Below, one piece after another: positions 28,149 to 37,011 of a DNA stretch of 64,000 nucleotides. The stretch is from JAENVU01 sp038250905. GTDB taxonomy: Bacteria; Actinomycetota; Acidimicrobiia; IMCC26256; JAENVU01. Numbering within the stretch: position 1 is the stretch's first letter; each line of letters starts with the position of its first letter. The notes beneath the pieces are model-generated. The model was not told the origin of the DNA. It did no database searches and worked only from the letters and a program-made list of their open reading frames with translations. The translations under genes were made by a program, and so were the position numbers. The DNA lies in assembly GCA_038250905.1 (NCBI GenBank), contig JBBSBV010000003.1, positions 1 through 64,000 of the forward strand. The letters are read 5' to 3'.

Positions 28149-30362
28149 TCAGCCGGCAGGGACGACCTCCACGGGGATGCCGTTGACCGCGGCGTTGTTC
28201 GAGAGCGGATCGAAGCGGTCGACCGGCGCGAGCAGGTTGTTGTTGACGCCCGCGTGCTCGCGGGCGACCGCCATTCGGGTACCGGCCTTGTCGTGGCCCC
28301 AGCCGTGCGGGAGCGACACCACGCCCGGCATCATCTCGTCGCTGACCTCGACCGCGATCTCGACCGTGCCTGCCTCGGAGCTGATGCGTGCGAGCGCGCC
28401 GTCGGTGACCCCGGCCGCGGTCGCGTCGTCCGGATGCATCAGGAGGGTGCAGCGGTCCTTGCCCTTCATGAGCACGGTCACGTTGTGCATCCACGAGTTG
28501 TTCGAGCGCAGGTGCCGGCGCGAGGTGAGGAGCAGTCCGTCGGTCGACCGCGCGACGCGCGCTGCGAGGCGCGGGACGTCGGCGAGCACGACCGACGGCG
28601 CGAGGTCGATGCGACCGTTCGGCGTGGCCAGGATCTCGCGGATGCGCGGGACCATCGGACCCTGGTCGATGCCGTGTTCGGCAGCGCGGAACGCCTCGAG
28701 GGTCAGACCGTCGGGGACCTCGCCGTAGCGGTCGCCCCACGGTCCGGTGCGGATCTGGAGGTCGAGGAGGCGGAGCGGTCCGCGGCCCGGCGAACCCGCG
28801 AGCGCGACCGCCGGGTCCACTCCCTTCGCCTCGGCGAGGGCACCGAAATACCCGTCGTCGAAGACATCGACATCGATGTCTGCGTTGCGGATCCCCGCGC
28901 ACATCGCACCGAGCCGCGTGAGGATCTCCCACTCGTGTGGACGGTCGCCGGCGTCGAAGATCGTGTCGGTGAATCGAGCCGCGCTCCGCACCTGCCACAT
29001 CGGAATGAGGTCGTCGAAGTGCGGCTGCTCCAGTGCGGAGAGCCCCGGGAGCAGCACGTGCGCGTGGCGCGTGGTCTCGTTCAGCGAGTTGTCGAGGCTG
29101 ATCATGCATTCGAGATCCGCGAGTGCGGTGTCGAGGCGTCCCGCGCCGGGCGCGCTGATCACGGGGTTACCGGCGATAGTGACCAACGCTCGGATCTGCC
29201 CCGCCCCGGGGGTGTCGATCTCCTCCGCCATGCACGACACCGGCACCTGGCCGAGCACCTCGGGGATGCCGCGCACCCGCGACCTCCAGCGGCCCAACTC
29301 GACGCCCGAGGCGAAGTCGGGGAGGGGGAGCGAGTTGACGCCCCAGGCGATCGGCTTGCCGAACATGATCCCGCCGGGCCGGTCGAAGTTGCCGGTGAGG
29401 ATGTTCACCACGTCGACCAGCCAGGACGTGAGCGTTCCGAACTCCTGGTTGCAGGTGCCGATGCGGCCGTACAGGGCGGCGCTCGGCGCGGCCGCGTACT
29501 CGTGGGTGATGCGGCGGATCGTCTCGGCGGGCACGCGACACGTCGCGGCGACCGACTCGGGTGTGAACTCGGCCGCAACCGTCCGCACCGCGTCGACGCC
29601 GTCGACGAGGTCGGCCACATCGCCGAGGTCGACGAGGCCGTCGGCGAAGAGCACGTTGACCATCGCGAGGAGGAACGCGGCGTCGGTCCCCGGAAGGATC
29701 GGTACCCATTCGTCGGCCCGGTCCGCGGTCCCCGTCCGGCGGGGATCGACGACGACCACCTTGCCGCCGCGAGCGCGGATGCCGTCGAGTTCGCCGAGGA
29801 TGTCGGCACACGCGAGGAGGCTGCCCTGCGATGCCTGCGGGTTGCCGCCCATCACGATCCAGTAGTCGGTGCGCGGGACGTCGGGCGTGGGGATCGACCA
29901 CATCCCGCCGTACATGAGCATGCTTGTCAGGTTCTTCGGCCACTGGTCGACGGTGCCCGCGGAGTACACGACGGGGAGCGCCGCGAGGCCGATGAAGAGG
30001 CCCACGTAGCGACCGAGCGAGAAGTTGTGGGCGGTCGGGTTCCCGATGTAGCAGGAGACGGAATCCTTGCCGTGCCGTTCGATCACTCCGGCGAGGAGTT
30101 CGTCGCAGCGCGCGAACGCCGCATCCCAACTCACCTCCTCCCACGTGTCGCCGGTACGGATCATCGGCACCCGGATGCGGTCCGGGTCGTGGTGGAGGTG
30201 CCCGAGCGCGGTGCCCTTCGGGCAGAGGTACCCCTTCGACCACACGTCGTCACGGTCGCCGCGGATGCGCGACACGCGTCCGTCGGTGACCTGCACCTCG
30301 AGACCACACATCGCCTCGCACAGGGGACAGGTTCGGAAATGGTTGGTGATCACTTCACTCAT
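28149..30362 (-). CDS. Molybdopterin-dependent oxidoreductase
   Basis: 737-aa DMSO-reductase-superfamily catalytic subunit. An N-terminal 4Fe-4S site is formed by CPLCEAMCG (about 12-20) and YLCPKG (about 46). MGGNPQASQGS and VVVDPRRTGTADRAD bind the first pterin, and LSLPHGWGHD-like VVSLPHGWGHDKAG lies in the C-terminal barrel. I see no Cys or Sec at the usual Mo-ligand position (local sequence SAGTVDQWP), so Ser/Thr or no protein ligand is possible. No NrfC-like or membrane subunit is adjacent. Its ATG at 30362 overlaps the stop of the upstream lipoprotein gene by 4 bp, an unusual pairing. Substrate unknown. Confidence 0.87.
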   Translation of the reverse strand: MSEVITNHFRTCPLCEAMCGLEVQVTDGRVSRIRGDRDDVWSKGYLCPKGTALGHLHHDPDRIRVPMIRTGDTWEEVSWDAAFARCDELLAGVIERHGKDSVSCYIGNPTAHNFSLGRYVGLFIGLAALPVVYSAGTVDQWPKNLTSMLMYGGMWSIPTPDVPRTDYWIVMGGNPQASQGSLLACADILGELDGIRARGGKVVVVDPRRTGTADRADEWVPILPGTDAAFLLAMVNVLFADGLVDLGDVADLVDGVDAVRTVAAEFTPESVAATCRVPAETIRRITHEYAAAPSAALYGRIGTCNQEFGTLTSWLVDVVNILTGNFDRPGGIMFGKPIAWGVNSLPLPDFASGVELGRWRSRVRGIPEVLGQVPVSCMAEEIDTPGAGQIRALVTIAGNPVISAPGAGRLDTALADLECMISLDNSLNETTRHAHVLLPGLSALEQPHFDDLIPMWQVRSAARFTDTIFDAGDRPHEWEILTRLGAMCAGIRNADIDVDVFDDGYFGALAEAKGVDPAVALAGSPGRGPLRLLDLQIRTGPWGDRYGEVPDGLTLEAFRAAEHGIDQGPMVPRIREILATPNGRIDLAPSVVLADVPRLAARVARSTDGLLLTSRRHLRSNNSWMHNVTVLMKGKDRCTLLMHPDDATAAGVTDGALARISSEAGTVEIAVEVSDEMMPGVVSLPHGWGHDKAGTRMAVAREHAGVNNNLLAPVDRFDPLSNNAAVNGIPVEVVPAG

Positions 30363-31759
30363 GCGCGGCACGCCTCCGGGATGGTGTCGGTGCCGAGGGT
30401 GGCAACCTGGCAGTAGGTCTGGGTGGTGACGAGCCAGTGCCCGTCGACGAGTTTCGCCTGGCCGGGCAACGCGTCGAGGACCACGTTGCCGTCGACGAGG
30501 ATCGAGAACGTCACGGCGACGGTGTTCGGGGTCGACCCATCGAACGAATCGATGCGGACCGACGTTCGGTCGGCGAGCGCCCCCACCTGTTGCTTGCGGG
30601 CGATGAACGAGTCGCGCAGGGCCGCGGCATGCTCGAGCGTCGCCAGTTGCGCGTCAGGGTCCGGGTTCGGCGCGAAGAGCGTGGTGAACGCCTGGGCCAC
30701 CGCACCTTTGATCTTCGGGGTCGGCGCCACCCCCGGTCCCGCCGTCGTGGTGGTGGTCTGGACCGGCTTCGACGCCGCGAGGTCCCCGTCGCTGGTCCGG
30801 CAGCGGATGGTCGCGATCACCCCACTGTGATCGGCCGGGAACACGAGGTTGCTGCCTTCGGGCGCCCCGATTCCGGGCGAGGTGAACAGCCCCGTCGGTC
30901 GGGTCAGTCCGCAGCGCGGATTCGGGTCGAGGAACACGTAGTCGATCCGCTCCGTCTGTTTGCTGTGCGCGTCGGTGAGGTCGACGAGCGAGTCGTCGAT
31001 GCGTCCACTGGTGCAGTTCCGACCGGTCCCGGGCGAGCACTCTGCGTTGTGCATCGCGAGGTGCGTGTCGACGAGCCCGGCGGCCGTGATGGCGGTGATC
31101 GTCGGCTCGTTCGGGTGCGCGTTGAGATCACCGGCGAGCACCGCGACCGAGTGCGGACCACGCTTCGCTCGGAGGAACGCGACTGCCTCGCGGCCCTGGC
31201 AGGTGTTGAGGGTGTCGGAGGGGCGGCACGGCGGGGGACAGGTCGCGACGTCGCACGGCCGGTCGTCGCTGCTGCTCGCGAGGTGGGTCGCCACGAGGTC
31301 GACCGGTCCGTCATTACTGGCAACGCGTACCCAGAGCGCGGTGCGGAGCGGCCCGGCCAGGCGGCGACGCTCGCTCCCGAGCACCGCAAACGTACTGAGG
31401 ACGACCTCGCGATCCTGACCGGGATCGTCGTCATAGACGAGGTGATAACCACAGACCCCCGGGACGTGCTTGCGGAGTTCGGCCACCGTCTGCGGATTCG
31501 CTTCCTCGATCGCGACGAGCTCCGGGCACGAATGGCTCTGGCCGACGAGCTGGTTGACGAAGAGCGCGACGCGCCCGGGCAGATCGCAGCGGTTGCTCGC
31601 GGGCGGGCAGGCATTGCCGTGCAGCAGGTTCTGGGTCACGACCCGTATCGACGCGGTCTTCGCCGCCGTGCCCTTCGAGCCCGTCGACCCACTGCTACAG
31701 GCGGCGGCGAGCACCACCGACACGGTGATCAGTACCCCCGCACGTCGCACGGCGCGCAC
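30359..31759 (-). CDS. Secreted endonuclease/exonuclease/phosphatase-fold lipoprotein
   Basis: 466-aa lipoprotein. Basic N-terminus, hydrophobic core and lipobox AAAC followed by SSGS. The EEP fold motifs are clear: VVTQNLLHG, LVAIEEANP, AGDLNAHPNEP, ERIDYVFLDP and ADHSGVIATI, covering the metal and catalytic residues of DNase I/sphingomyelinase-like enzymes. Multiple Cys suggest disulfides. After a Thr-rich linker, a C-terminal domain of about 110 residues (VDGNVVLDALPGQAKLVDGHW) looks like a low-complexity-linked binding domain. Start at the GTG at 31759; an ATG at 31807 is possible but would overlap the divergent gene. Extracellular nuclease or phosphodiesterase is inferred. Confidence 0.8.
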   Translation of the reverse strand: MRAVRRAGVLITVSVVLAAACSSGSTGSKGTAAKTASIRVVTQNLLHGNACPPASNRCDLPGRVALFVNQLVGQSHSCPELVAIEEANPQTVAELRKHVPGVCGYHLVYDDDPGQDREVVLSTFAVLGSERRRLAGPLRTALWVRVASNDGPVDLVATHLASSSDDRPCDVATCPPPCRPSDTLNTCQGREAVAFLRAKRGPHSVAVLAGDLNAHPNEPTITAITAAGLVDTHLAMHNAECSPGTGRNCTSGRIDDSLVDLTDAHSKQTERIDYVFLDPNPRCGLTRPTGLFTSPGIGAPEGSNLVFPADHSGVIATIRCRTSDGDLAASKPVQTTTTTAGPGVAPTPKIKGAVAQAFTTLFAPNPDPDAQLATLEHAAALRDSFIARKQQVGALADRTSVRIDSFDGSTPNTVAVTFSILVDGNVVLDALPGQAKLVDGHWLVTTQTYCQVATLGTDTIPEACRA

Positions 31760-31805
31760 CGTACTCCTGCACCCGCGGTGATGCGTCCGCCCGTAGAGTG
31801 CCGAC

Positions 31806-32852
31806 ATGACCTTGCATTTCCTCGATGCCGAGCACGGAGCCCGCGAGGTCGACGGGCGCGTCGATGGCGACCGGGTGCTCCTCGACGCGGCGTCGGTCGC
31901 CAGCGTCACCGGGTGGGTGGTCAGGCCGGAAGGCCTGTGTCGGGACGACGTCTGCGTGCCGGTGCGCGACCCGGAGCTGACCGTCGCGGGTGCGCTCGAC
32001 GCCGCCCGGTTCGCCGCCGCGCTGGGCCGCCCCGCAGTGGTCGACGCCGCCGCCGGGGTGGTTGCGATGGGCGCGCGATCCTCCGAGCGACGCGGGCCAC
32101 TCGAGGCCGGGATCGCTCCCGACTTCACCCTGCCGCGCGTCGAAGGCGACGCGTTCACGTTCTCCTCGCTCGGTCGCACCAAGAAGCTGTTGCTCGCGTG
32201 GGCGAGTTGGTGAGGCTGTCGCTACGACCTGCCGGTCTGGCAGCGTCTCAGTGAAGAGCTCGGTCCCCAGGGGCTCGCGATCGTCGGCGTCGCCTTCGAC
32301 GACCGCGCGTCGGCCGCGCAGGAGTGGATCGACACGTCCGACCCCCGCCCCGCGTTCCCGATGCTGCTCGATCGCGAGCACCTGCTGGGCGAGCTCTACG
32401 GGATCTACAACGTGCCGTCCGTGGTCTGGATCGACGAGGACGACCGGATCGCGCGCGCACCCGTGATCGCACCGGGCGACGACATGTTCCGCGAGTTCAC
32501 CAACATCGACTCCGCGGTCCACCACGATCAACTGCGGGCCTGGGTCGCGACGGGCGCCCTCCCGCCGCCGACCGGCCGCGAGCAGGTGATGCTGCCGACC
32601 GACGATGAACAGTTGGCCCGGCTCGAGCGGCGCGTCGGCGCGTTCCTGGCCCGCACCGGTGATGACACCGCCGCCGAGCCGCACTTCGCGCGCGCGGCGG
32701 AACTCGCGCCGATGGATTGGACGATCCGGCGGGGCACCCTGCCGCTGCGCGGCGACGATCCCTTCGGCCCGACGTTCTTCGAGTTCATGGGGGAGTGGTC
32801 GGCGGCCGGCATGCCCGGATACGGCTCGGCCGATCCCGATGCTCCGAGCTGA
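31806..32852 (+). CDS. Probable selenoprotein: thioredoxin-fold redoxin with Sec at codon 136
   Basis: 348-aa protein read through an in-frame TGA at 32211-32213. Residues about 105-125 (PDFTLPRVEGDAFTFSSLG) open a redoxin/AhpC-TSA fold, then KLLLAWASW-TGA-GCRYDLPVWQ: the TGA falls exactly where the first Cys of a redox motif is expected, giving Sec-Gly-Cys. The same frame then continues with thioredoxin-fold sequence (GLAIVGVAFDD, YNVPSVVWIDEDD with the cis-Pro). A SECIS-like hairpin with apical loop GGTCT follows the TGA. The C-terminal 100 residues contain a TPR-like helix pair (AEPHFARAAELAPMDW). Without Sec decoding the gene would end at 135 aa, before the active site. Sec biosynthesis genes are not in the window. 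Confidence 0.85.
32211..32246 (+). promoter_or_regulatory. Bacterial SECIS-like element
   Basis: Starts at the TGA codon. Stem CTGCC/GGCAG (32229-32233, 32239-32243) carries loop GGTCT (32234-32238); a lower ACG/CGT helix (32224-32226, 32244-32246) extends it with a two-base bulge. The loop begins 20 nt after the TGA. The E. coli fdhF SECIS has the same GGUCU apical loop at about 18 nt (from memory), which is the SelB contact. Confidence 0.75.
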
Positions 32853-33426
32853 CGTGGACGAGTCCGCGCCGGACTCGGTGCGGCTGATCCTCGTACGGCA
32901 CGGCCAGCCCGACGGCACCTGGGGGAACGACCCGGATCCCGGCCTCGACGCGCGCGGCCACGAACAGGCCGCCGCGATGGCGGAGTCGTTGGCCCCGCTC
33001 GGCCCGTTGCCGATCGTGGTGTCGCCGCTGCAGCGGACACTCGAGACCGCGGCGCCACTCGCAGCCCGGTGGGAGGTGACCCCGACCGTCGACGGGCGGG
33101 TGGGCGAACTGACCGCACCGCCGAATCCGGTCCCCGATCACGCAACCTGGCTCCACGCGTTGATGACGGGCCTCGGGGCCGACGCGCCCGAGGTCATGGT
33201 GCCGTTCCGGGATCGGGTGTTGGCCGCGATTCGGGCAATCACCACCGACAGTGTCGTGGTGACCCATTTCCTCGCGATCAACGCCGTCGTCGCGGCCGCG
33301 ACCGGTGACGATCGGGTCACGATCTTCCGGCCGGGTCACTGTTCACGCACGGTGATCGAGTCGGCGGCGCACGGGTTGCGGGTGGTCGAACTCGGTGAGA
33401 CGGCCGGTGGCGCACCCCGCGTGTGA
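32839..33426 (+). CDS. Histidine phosphatase (phosphoglycerate mutase-like)
   Basis: 195-aa protein of the histidine phosphatase superfamily. Catalytic RHG in LILVRHGQPDG near residue 18, a second Arg/Glu region in SPLQRTLETAAPLA, and the second His in VVVTHFLAINAV. Likely removes phosphate from a small molecule. Start at the ATG at 32839 overlaps the selenoprotein gene by 14 bp; a GTG at 32854 directly after the stop is an alternative. Co-transcribed with the selenoprotein. Confidence 0.82.
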   Translation: MLRADVDESAPDSVRLILVRHGQPDGTWGNDPDPGLDARGHEQAAAMAESLAPLGPLPIVVSPLQRTLETAAPLAARWEVTPTVDGRVGELTAPPNPVPDHATWLHALMTGLGADAPEVMVPFRDRVLAAIRAITTDSVVVTHFLAINAVVAAATGDDRVTIFRPGHCSRTVIESAAHGLRVVELGETAGGAPRV

Positions 33427-33533
33427 CCCGCAATCCGGACACCGCAACCCGATGCCAGGAGTCCGTCACGTAGCCCGAGCGCGGTGCTACGGTCCGCGCT
33501 CACTGATCGTCGACGACACAGGGGGATGCAGGC

Positions 33534-34286
33534 ATGTTCGCGGCTGCACTCGACATTTTCTCGAAGTCCGGGTTCGCCTTCCTCTCGCGATGGGGCCATG
33601 TCGTCGTCGGTATCACCTGGATCGGCCTGCTCTACTACTTCAACTTCGTGCAGGTGCCCGCGTTCGGTGAGATGGAGGCCGCGGCCCGCAACAACGCGGT
33701 CGACAAACTCGCGAGCCGGGCCTTGTGGTGGTTCCGCTGGGCCGCGGCCGCGACCGTGGTGACCGGGATCATGATCCTGGGATTCCAGGAGAATCTCAAC
33801 GACATGGGTTACTTCAAGACCCGGGCCGGCATCGCCATCGCCACCGGCATCTTGTTCGGCCTCACGATGTTCGTGAACGTGTGGGGCATCATCTGGCGCA
33901 ACCAGAAGACCGTGATCGCCAACGCCCGCAACGTGCAGGCCGGTGGTGAGGCCGATCCCGCCGCGGCCCCCGCCGGGCGCATCGCGCTCCTCGCCTCCCG
34001 CCAGAACACGATCTACTCGCTACCGCTCCTGATCTTCATGGTCGGCACCGCGCACTTCCCGTACAACGGGCAACTCCTGAACCCGAGCGGCAGCAAGCGC
34101 GGCATCTACTGGGCCATCACCGGCGTGGTGTGGCTCCTGTTCGAACTCAACGCGCTCGGCAAGCTCGGCGGCACGGCGCCCGGTGGCCCGCGTGCGATGT
34201 ACGACACGCACAAGAACGCGATCATCACCGGCCTCGTGTACGCGGTGTTTTCGATCCTCGTGTTCGCGTTCGTGCTCGCCGCCTGA
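33534..34286 (+). CDS. PuuD-like urate hydroxylase membrane domain protein
   Basis: 250-aa integral membrane protein with about six hydrophobic helices (for example HVVVGITWIGLLYYFNFVQV, FGLTMFVNVWGIIW, LPLLIFMVGTAHFPYNG). It matches the N-terminal membrane domain of the PuuD urate hydroxylase family; the C-terminal cytochrome c domain of full PuuD is absent. AGGGGGATG-like RBS before the ATG at 33534. No purine genes are nearby, so the substrate is open. Same strand as the histidine phosphatase but with a 107-bp gap. Confidence 0.72.
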   Translation: MFAAALDIFSKSGFAFLSRWGHVVVGITWIGLLYYFNFVQVPAFGEMEAAARNNAVDKLASRALWWFRWAAAATVVTGIMILGFQENLNDMGYFKTRAGIAIATGILFGLTMFVNVWGIIWRNQKTVIANARNVQAGGEADPAAAPAGRIALLASRQNTIYSLPLLIFMVGTAHFPYNGQLLNPSGSKRGIYWAITGVVWLLFELNALGKLGGTAPGGPRAMYDTHKNAIITGLVYAVFSILVFAFVLAA

Positions 34287-34406
34287 CCGGCCAGAAACCG
34301 AACCAGACCGGGCGAGGCTCCACCTTGAGTCCGCGTCCGGCAAACATCCGGTCAACTCGGTTGCTGTGTCATCGGGGAGCACCGTTGCGTCGTTAGCGTT
34401 CCGAGC

Positions 34407-35645
34407 TTGAGCGCTGCCCTCGACGAACGCGCCGAACCGCCCCTCGCCGCTTCCGCGGCGGAACCCACGCATCTCGACGTGCCCTCCCGCGCGGTGGCCC
34501 GGGCCCGAGCCGACCGACACCGACGCCGCCGCCGGATCGTACGGAGCGTCGGCGTCGCGTTCCTCGTGACGATCCTGACCGTCGGGTGGTCCCTGGGTCA
34601 CGCGCTCGTCCGTCCCGGTCACGACCCCCTCGGGACGAAGTTCGTCGAGTGGGTACGCGACCACGGTGGGAGCGGCACCGTCGACCAGATCGAATCGTGG
34701 TGGTACAGCGGGCATCAGCCGTCGAAGGGCGGAACCCCGAAGGGCGGGATTCCGAAGGTCGCGGCGCCGGTCGCGACCCGGAAGTCATCGGTGCCGACCA
34801 CCGCGCCCACGACGCTGCCCGCGACCCCGACGGCCGTGGTCCCGTTCGTCAGCAATCCGCTCCCGGGCGAAGGGGTATGGCAGCCGACGGGCAAGCTGGT
34901 CAACGGGACGCCGGCCGTCTACCAGACGTTCGTGCGACCGGACGCGGTGCACACGAGCCTGCTGGCCGGCATCGTCCGCCTCGATCAACGCTCGCTCCGC
35001 ACCGCGCTCTACAACGGCCTCGACGTACCGGGTGGTGGGCCGTGGCAGCACGGTGCGTCCGTCGCGCCGGGCGACGACGCCGCGCTGGTTGCCGCGTTCA
35101 ACGGCGGGTTCCGGCTCGACGCGTCGCGCGGTGGGTACTTCACCGAAGGGCGCACGGTGAGACCGCTCGTCGACGGCCGCGCCAGCATCGTGATCGACCG
35201 CAACGGCACTGCGACGGTGGGTGCCTGGAACCGTGACGCGAGCATGAACCCCGATGTGTCGTCGGTGCTCCAGAACCTCGACCTGGTCGTCGACGGCGGA
35301 ACGCCGGTGCCCGGCCTCCTCGCCAACGACAACTCGCGCTGGGGCGCGACCCTCGGGGGCGCCGTCTTCGTGTGGCGATCCGGGGTCGGGGTCGACGCGA
35401 AGGGCAACCTCATCTACGTCGCGGGTCAACTCGACATCGTGAGTCTGGCCAATGTCCTGGCCCGTGCCGGTGCGGTACGCGCGATGGAACTCGACATCAA
35501 CAGCGAGTGGGTCAGCGCCTACGTGTACCAGGGAACGACGCCGACCGACATCGCAGGCGTGAAGCTGCTCGGCTCGATCCAACGTCCGGCGAACCGTTAC
35601 CTCCAATCCGGGACGCGCGACTTCTTCGCGCTCTTCGCCCGGTGA
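34407..35645 (+). CDS. Phosphodiester glycosidase family protein, membrane-anchored
   Basis: 412-aa protein starting at a TTG (34407). Basic N-terminal segment, one membrane helix (SVGVAFLVTILTVGWSLGHAL), a Gly/Pro/Thr linker, then a domain with the NAGPA/phosphodiester glycosidase pattern: LVAAFNGGFRLDASRGGYFTEG, VDGGTPVPG, and AVRAMELDINSEWVSAYVY. The family hydrolyses phosphodiester-linked sugars, here presumably on a surface polymer. It is 10 bp upstream of the YVTN propeller gene. Confidence 0.78.
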   Translation: MSAALDERAEPPLAASAAEPTHLDVPSRAVARARADRHRRRRRIVRSVGVAFLVTILTVGWSLGHALVRPGHDPLGTKFVEWVRDHGGSGTVDQIESWWYSGHQPSKGGTPKGGIPKVAAPVATRKSSVPTTAPTTLPATPTAVVPFVSNPLPGEGVWQPTGKLVNGTPAVYQTFVRPDAVHTSLLAGIVRLDQRSLRTALYNGLDVPGGGPWQHGASVAPGDDAALVAAFNGGFRLDASRGGYFTEGRTVRPLVDGRASIVIDRNGTATVGAWNRDASMNPDVSSVLQNLDLVVDGGTPVPGLLANDNSRWGATLGGAVFVWRSGVGVDAKGNLIYVAGQLDIVSLANVLARAGAVRAMELDINSEWVSAYVYQGTTPTDIAGVKLLGSIQRPANRYLQSGTRDFFALFAR

Positions 35646-35655
35646 GGACGAGACC

Positions 35656-36924
35656 GTGACCGGCCCGGTCGCTCGCTCGGTCCATCTCCGGCGCCGGTTC
35701 GCGGTCGGACTGGCGGTCGTGACCCTCGCGTGTGTTCTCGGTTATGCGGTGATCGTGTCCACCGGCCCGCCCCCGGCGTCCCGCGTCGCGGCGGCCGGGA
35801 CGGCCGGTCACGGGGTGCGGAGGTTGCACCACGCCCGACGGGCGGCGCCGCAGATCTACCAGGCGACCGGGACGGTGTTCCCCCCAGCCGACGGTGATCC
35901 GAATCGGGTCTACGTCCCGAGTGGCCTCGCCGACACCGTGAGCGTGATCGACCCGACGACCGGCCAGATCGTGTCCTCCTTCTCGACCGGGCGCGGCAGC
36001 ACACCCCAGCACGTGGTTCCGTCGTTCGACCGCCGCTCGCTGTGGGTGTTGCTCAACAAGAGCGACCAGGTGATGCGGATCGACGCGCACACCGGCGCCG
36101 TCGACGCGCCGATCGCCGTGAACGACCCGTACAACATGTACTTCACCCGGGATGGCCGCTCCGCGATCGTCGTCGCCGAGTTGCACGCCCGGCTCGACTT
36201 CCGCGACCCCCAGACGATGGCGCTGCAGCAGAGCGTCGACATCCCGAGCTGTCGGGGACTGAACCATGCCGACTTCTCCGCCGACTACCGCTCGTTGTTC
36301 GTGACGTGTGAGTTCGCCGGGAGCATCGCCAAGGTCGATGTGGCCACGCGGCGCGTCGTCGGCACGCTGGCCCTGCCGACTCCTCCCGGTCAGGCCGGCA
36401 CTCCCGTCGAGATGCCGGACCACTCGATGGCGACCTCGATGCCCCAGGACATCCGGCTCAGCCCGGACGGTCGGAAGTTCTACGTGGCCGACATGCTGCT
36501 CGGGGGCGTGCACGTCGTGGACGCGGCGCGGCTGCGCGAGATCGGTTTCATCCCGACCGGGATCGGTGCCCACAGCGTCACACCGAGTCACGACGGGCGC
36601 CTCCTGTACATCGCGAACCGAGGTTCGACGTCGACCCACAGCGGACACCATGCACCCGGCAGCGTGAGCGTGGTGGCGGCGGCCACCGACCGCGTGATCG
36701 CGACCTGGCCGGTGCCGGGTGGCGGCAGCCCGGACATGGGCAATCTCAGTGCCGACGGGCGCGACCTGTGGTTGTCCGGCCGGTTCGACAGTGAGGTCTA
36801 CGAGTTCGACACGACCACCGGAGCGTTGGCGGCGCGAATCCACGTGCCCCGGGGCCCGCACGGTCTGACGGTGTGGCCGCTCGGCGGGCGGTTCTCGTTG
36901 GGCCACACGGGGAACATGCGCTGA
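35656..36924 (+). CDS. Exported YVTN beta-propeller protein
   Basis: 422-aa protein with an N-terminal membrane/signal segment (FAVGLAVVTLACVLGYAVIV) and YVTN/NHL-like propeller blades: NRVYVPSGLADTVSVIDPTTG, LWVLLNKSDQVMRIDAHTG, LFVTCEFAGSIAKVDVATR and LYIANRGS. GTG start at 35656, just after the glycosidase gene, so likely co-transcribed. Acts outside the membrane, probably as a binding scaffold; no enzymatic motif is visible. Confidence 0.75.
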   Translation: MTGPVARSVHLRRRFAVGLAVVTLACVLGYAVIVSTGPPPASRVAAAGTAGHGVRRLHHARRAAPQIYQATGTVFPPADGDPNRVYVPSGLADTVSVIDPTTGQIVSSFSTGRGSTPQHVVPSFDRRSLWVLLNKSDQVMRIDAHTGAVDAPIAVNDPYNMYFTRDGRSAIVVAELHARLDFRDPQTMALQQSVDIPSCRGLNHADFSADYRSLFVTCEFAGSIAKVDVATRRVVGTLALPTPPGQAGTPVEMPDHSMATSMPQDIRLSPDGRKFYVADMLLGGVHVVDAARLREIGFIPTGIGAHSVTPSHDGRLLYIANRGSTSTHSGHHAPGSVSVVAAATDRVIATWPVPGGGSPDMGNLSADGRDLWLSGRFDSEVYEFDTTTGALAARIHVPRGPHGLTVWPLGGRFSLGHTGNMR

Positions 36925-36944
36925 GCGCGGGCTGTGCCCCGCGC
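36925..36944 (+). terminator. Putative terminator hairpin
   Basis: GCGCGGG-CTGTGC-CCCGCGC directly after the propeller stop codon: a 7-bp perfect stem with a six-base loop. No T-run, common in high-GC genomes. Confidence 0.5.
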
Positions 36945-37011
36945 CGGCGGATTGCCGTTGCTTGACCCGGCCGGGTGTCGACGTTGACCACCGCATTCGT
37001 ACCGTCGCTGC

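Noticed and set aside
28254..30416. Long open frame on the + strand opposite the molybdopterin oxidoreductase (720 codons)
   Set aside because: Shadow of a high-GC gene: Asp/Glu/Arg/Val/Gly-biased sequence with no recognisable motif, while the minus strand has clear domain signatures.
32211..32213. TGA at codon 136 read as a nonsense mutation or sequencing error
   Set aside because: It replaces exactly the redox Cys, both sides stay in frame, and a SECIS-like hairpin with a GGTCT loop follows. Still needs the genome-level check.
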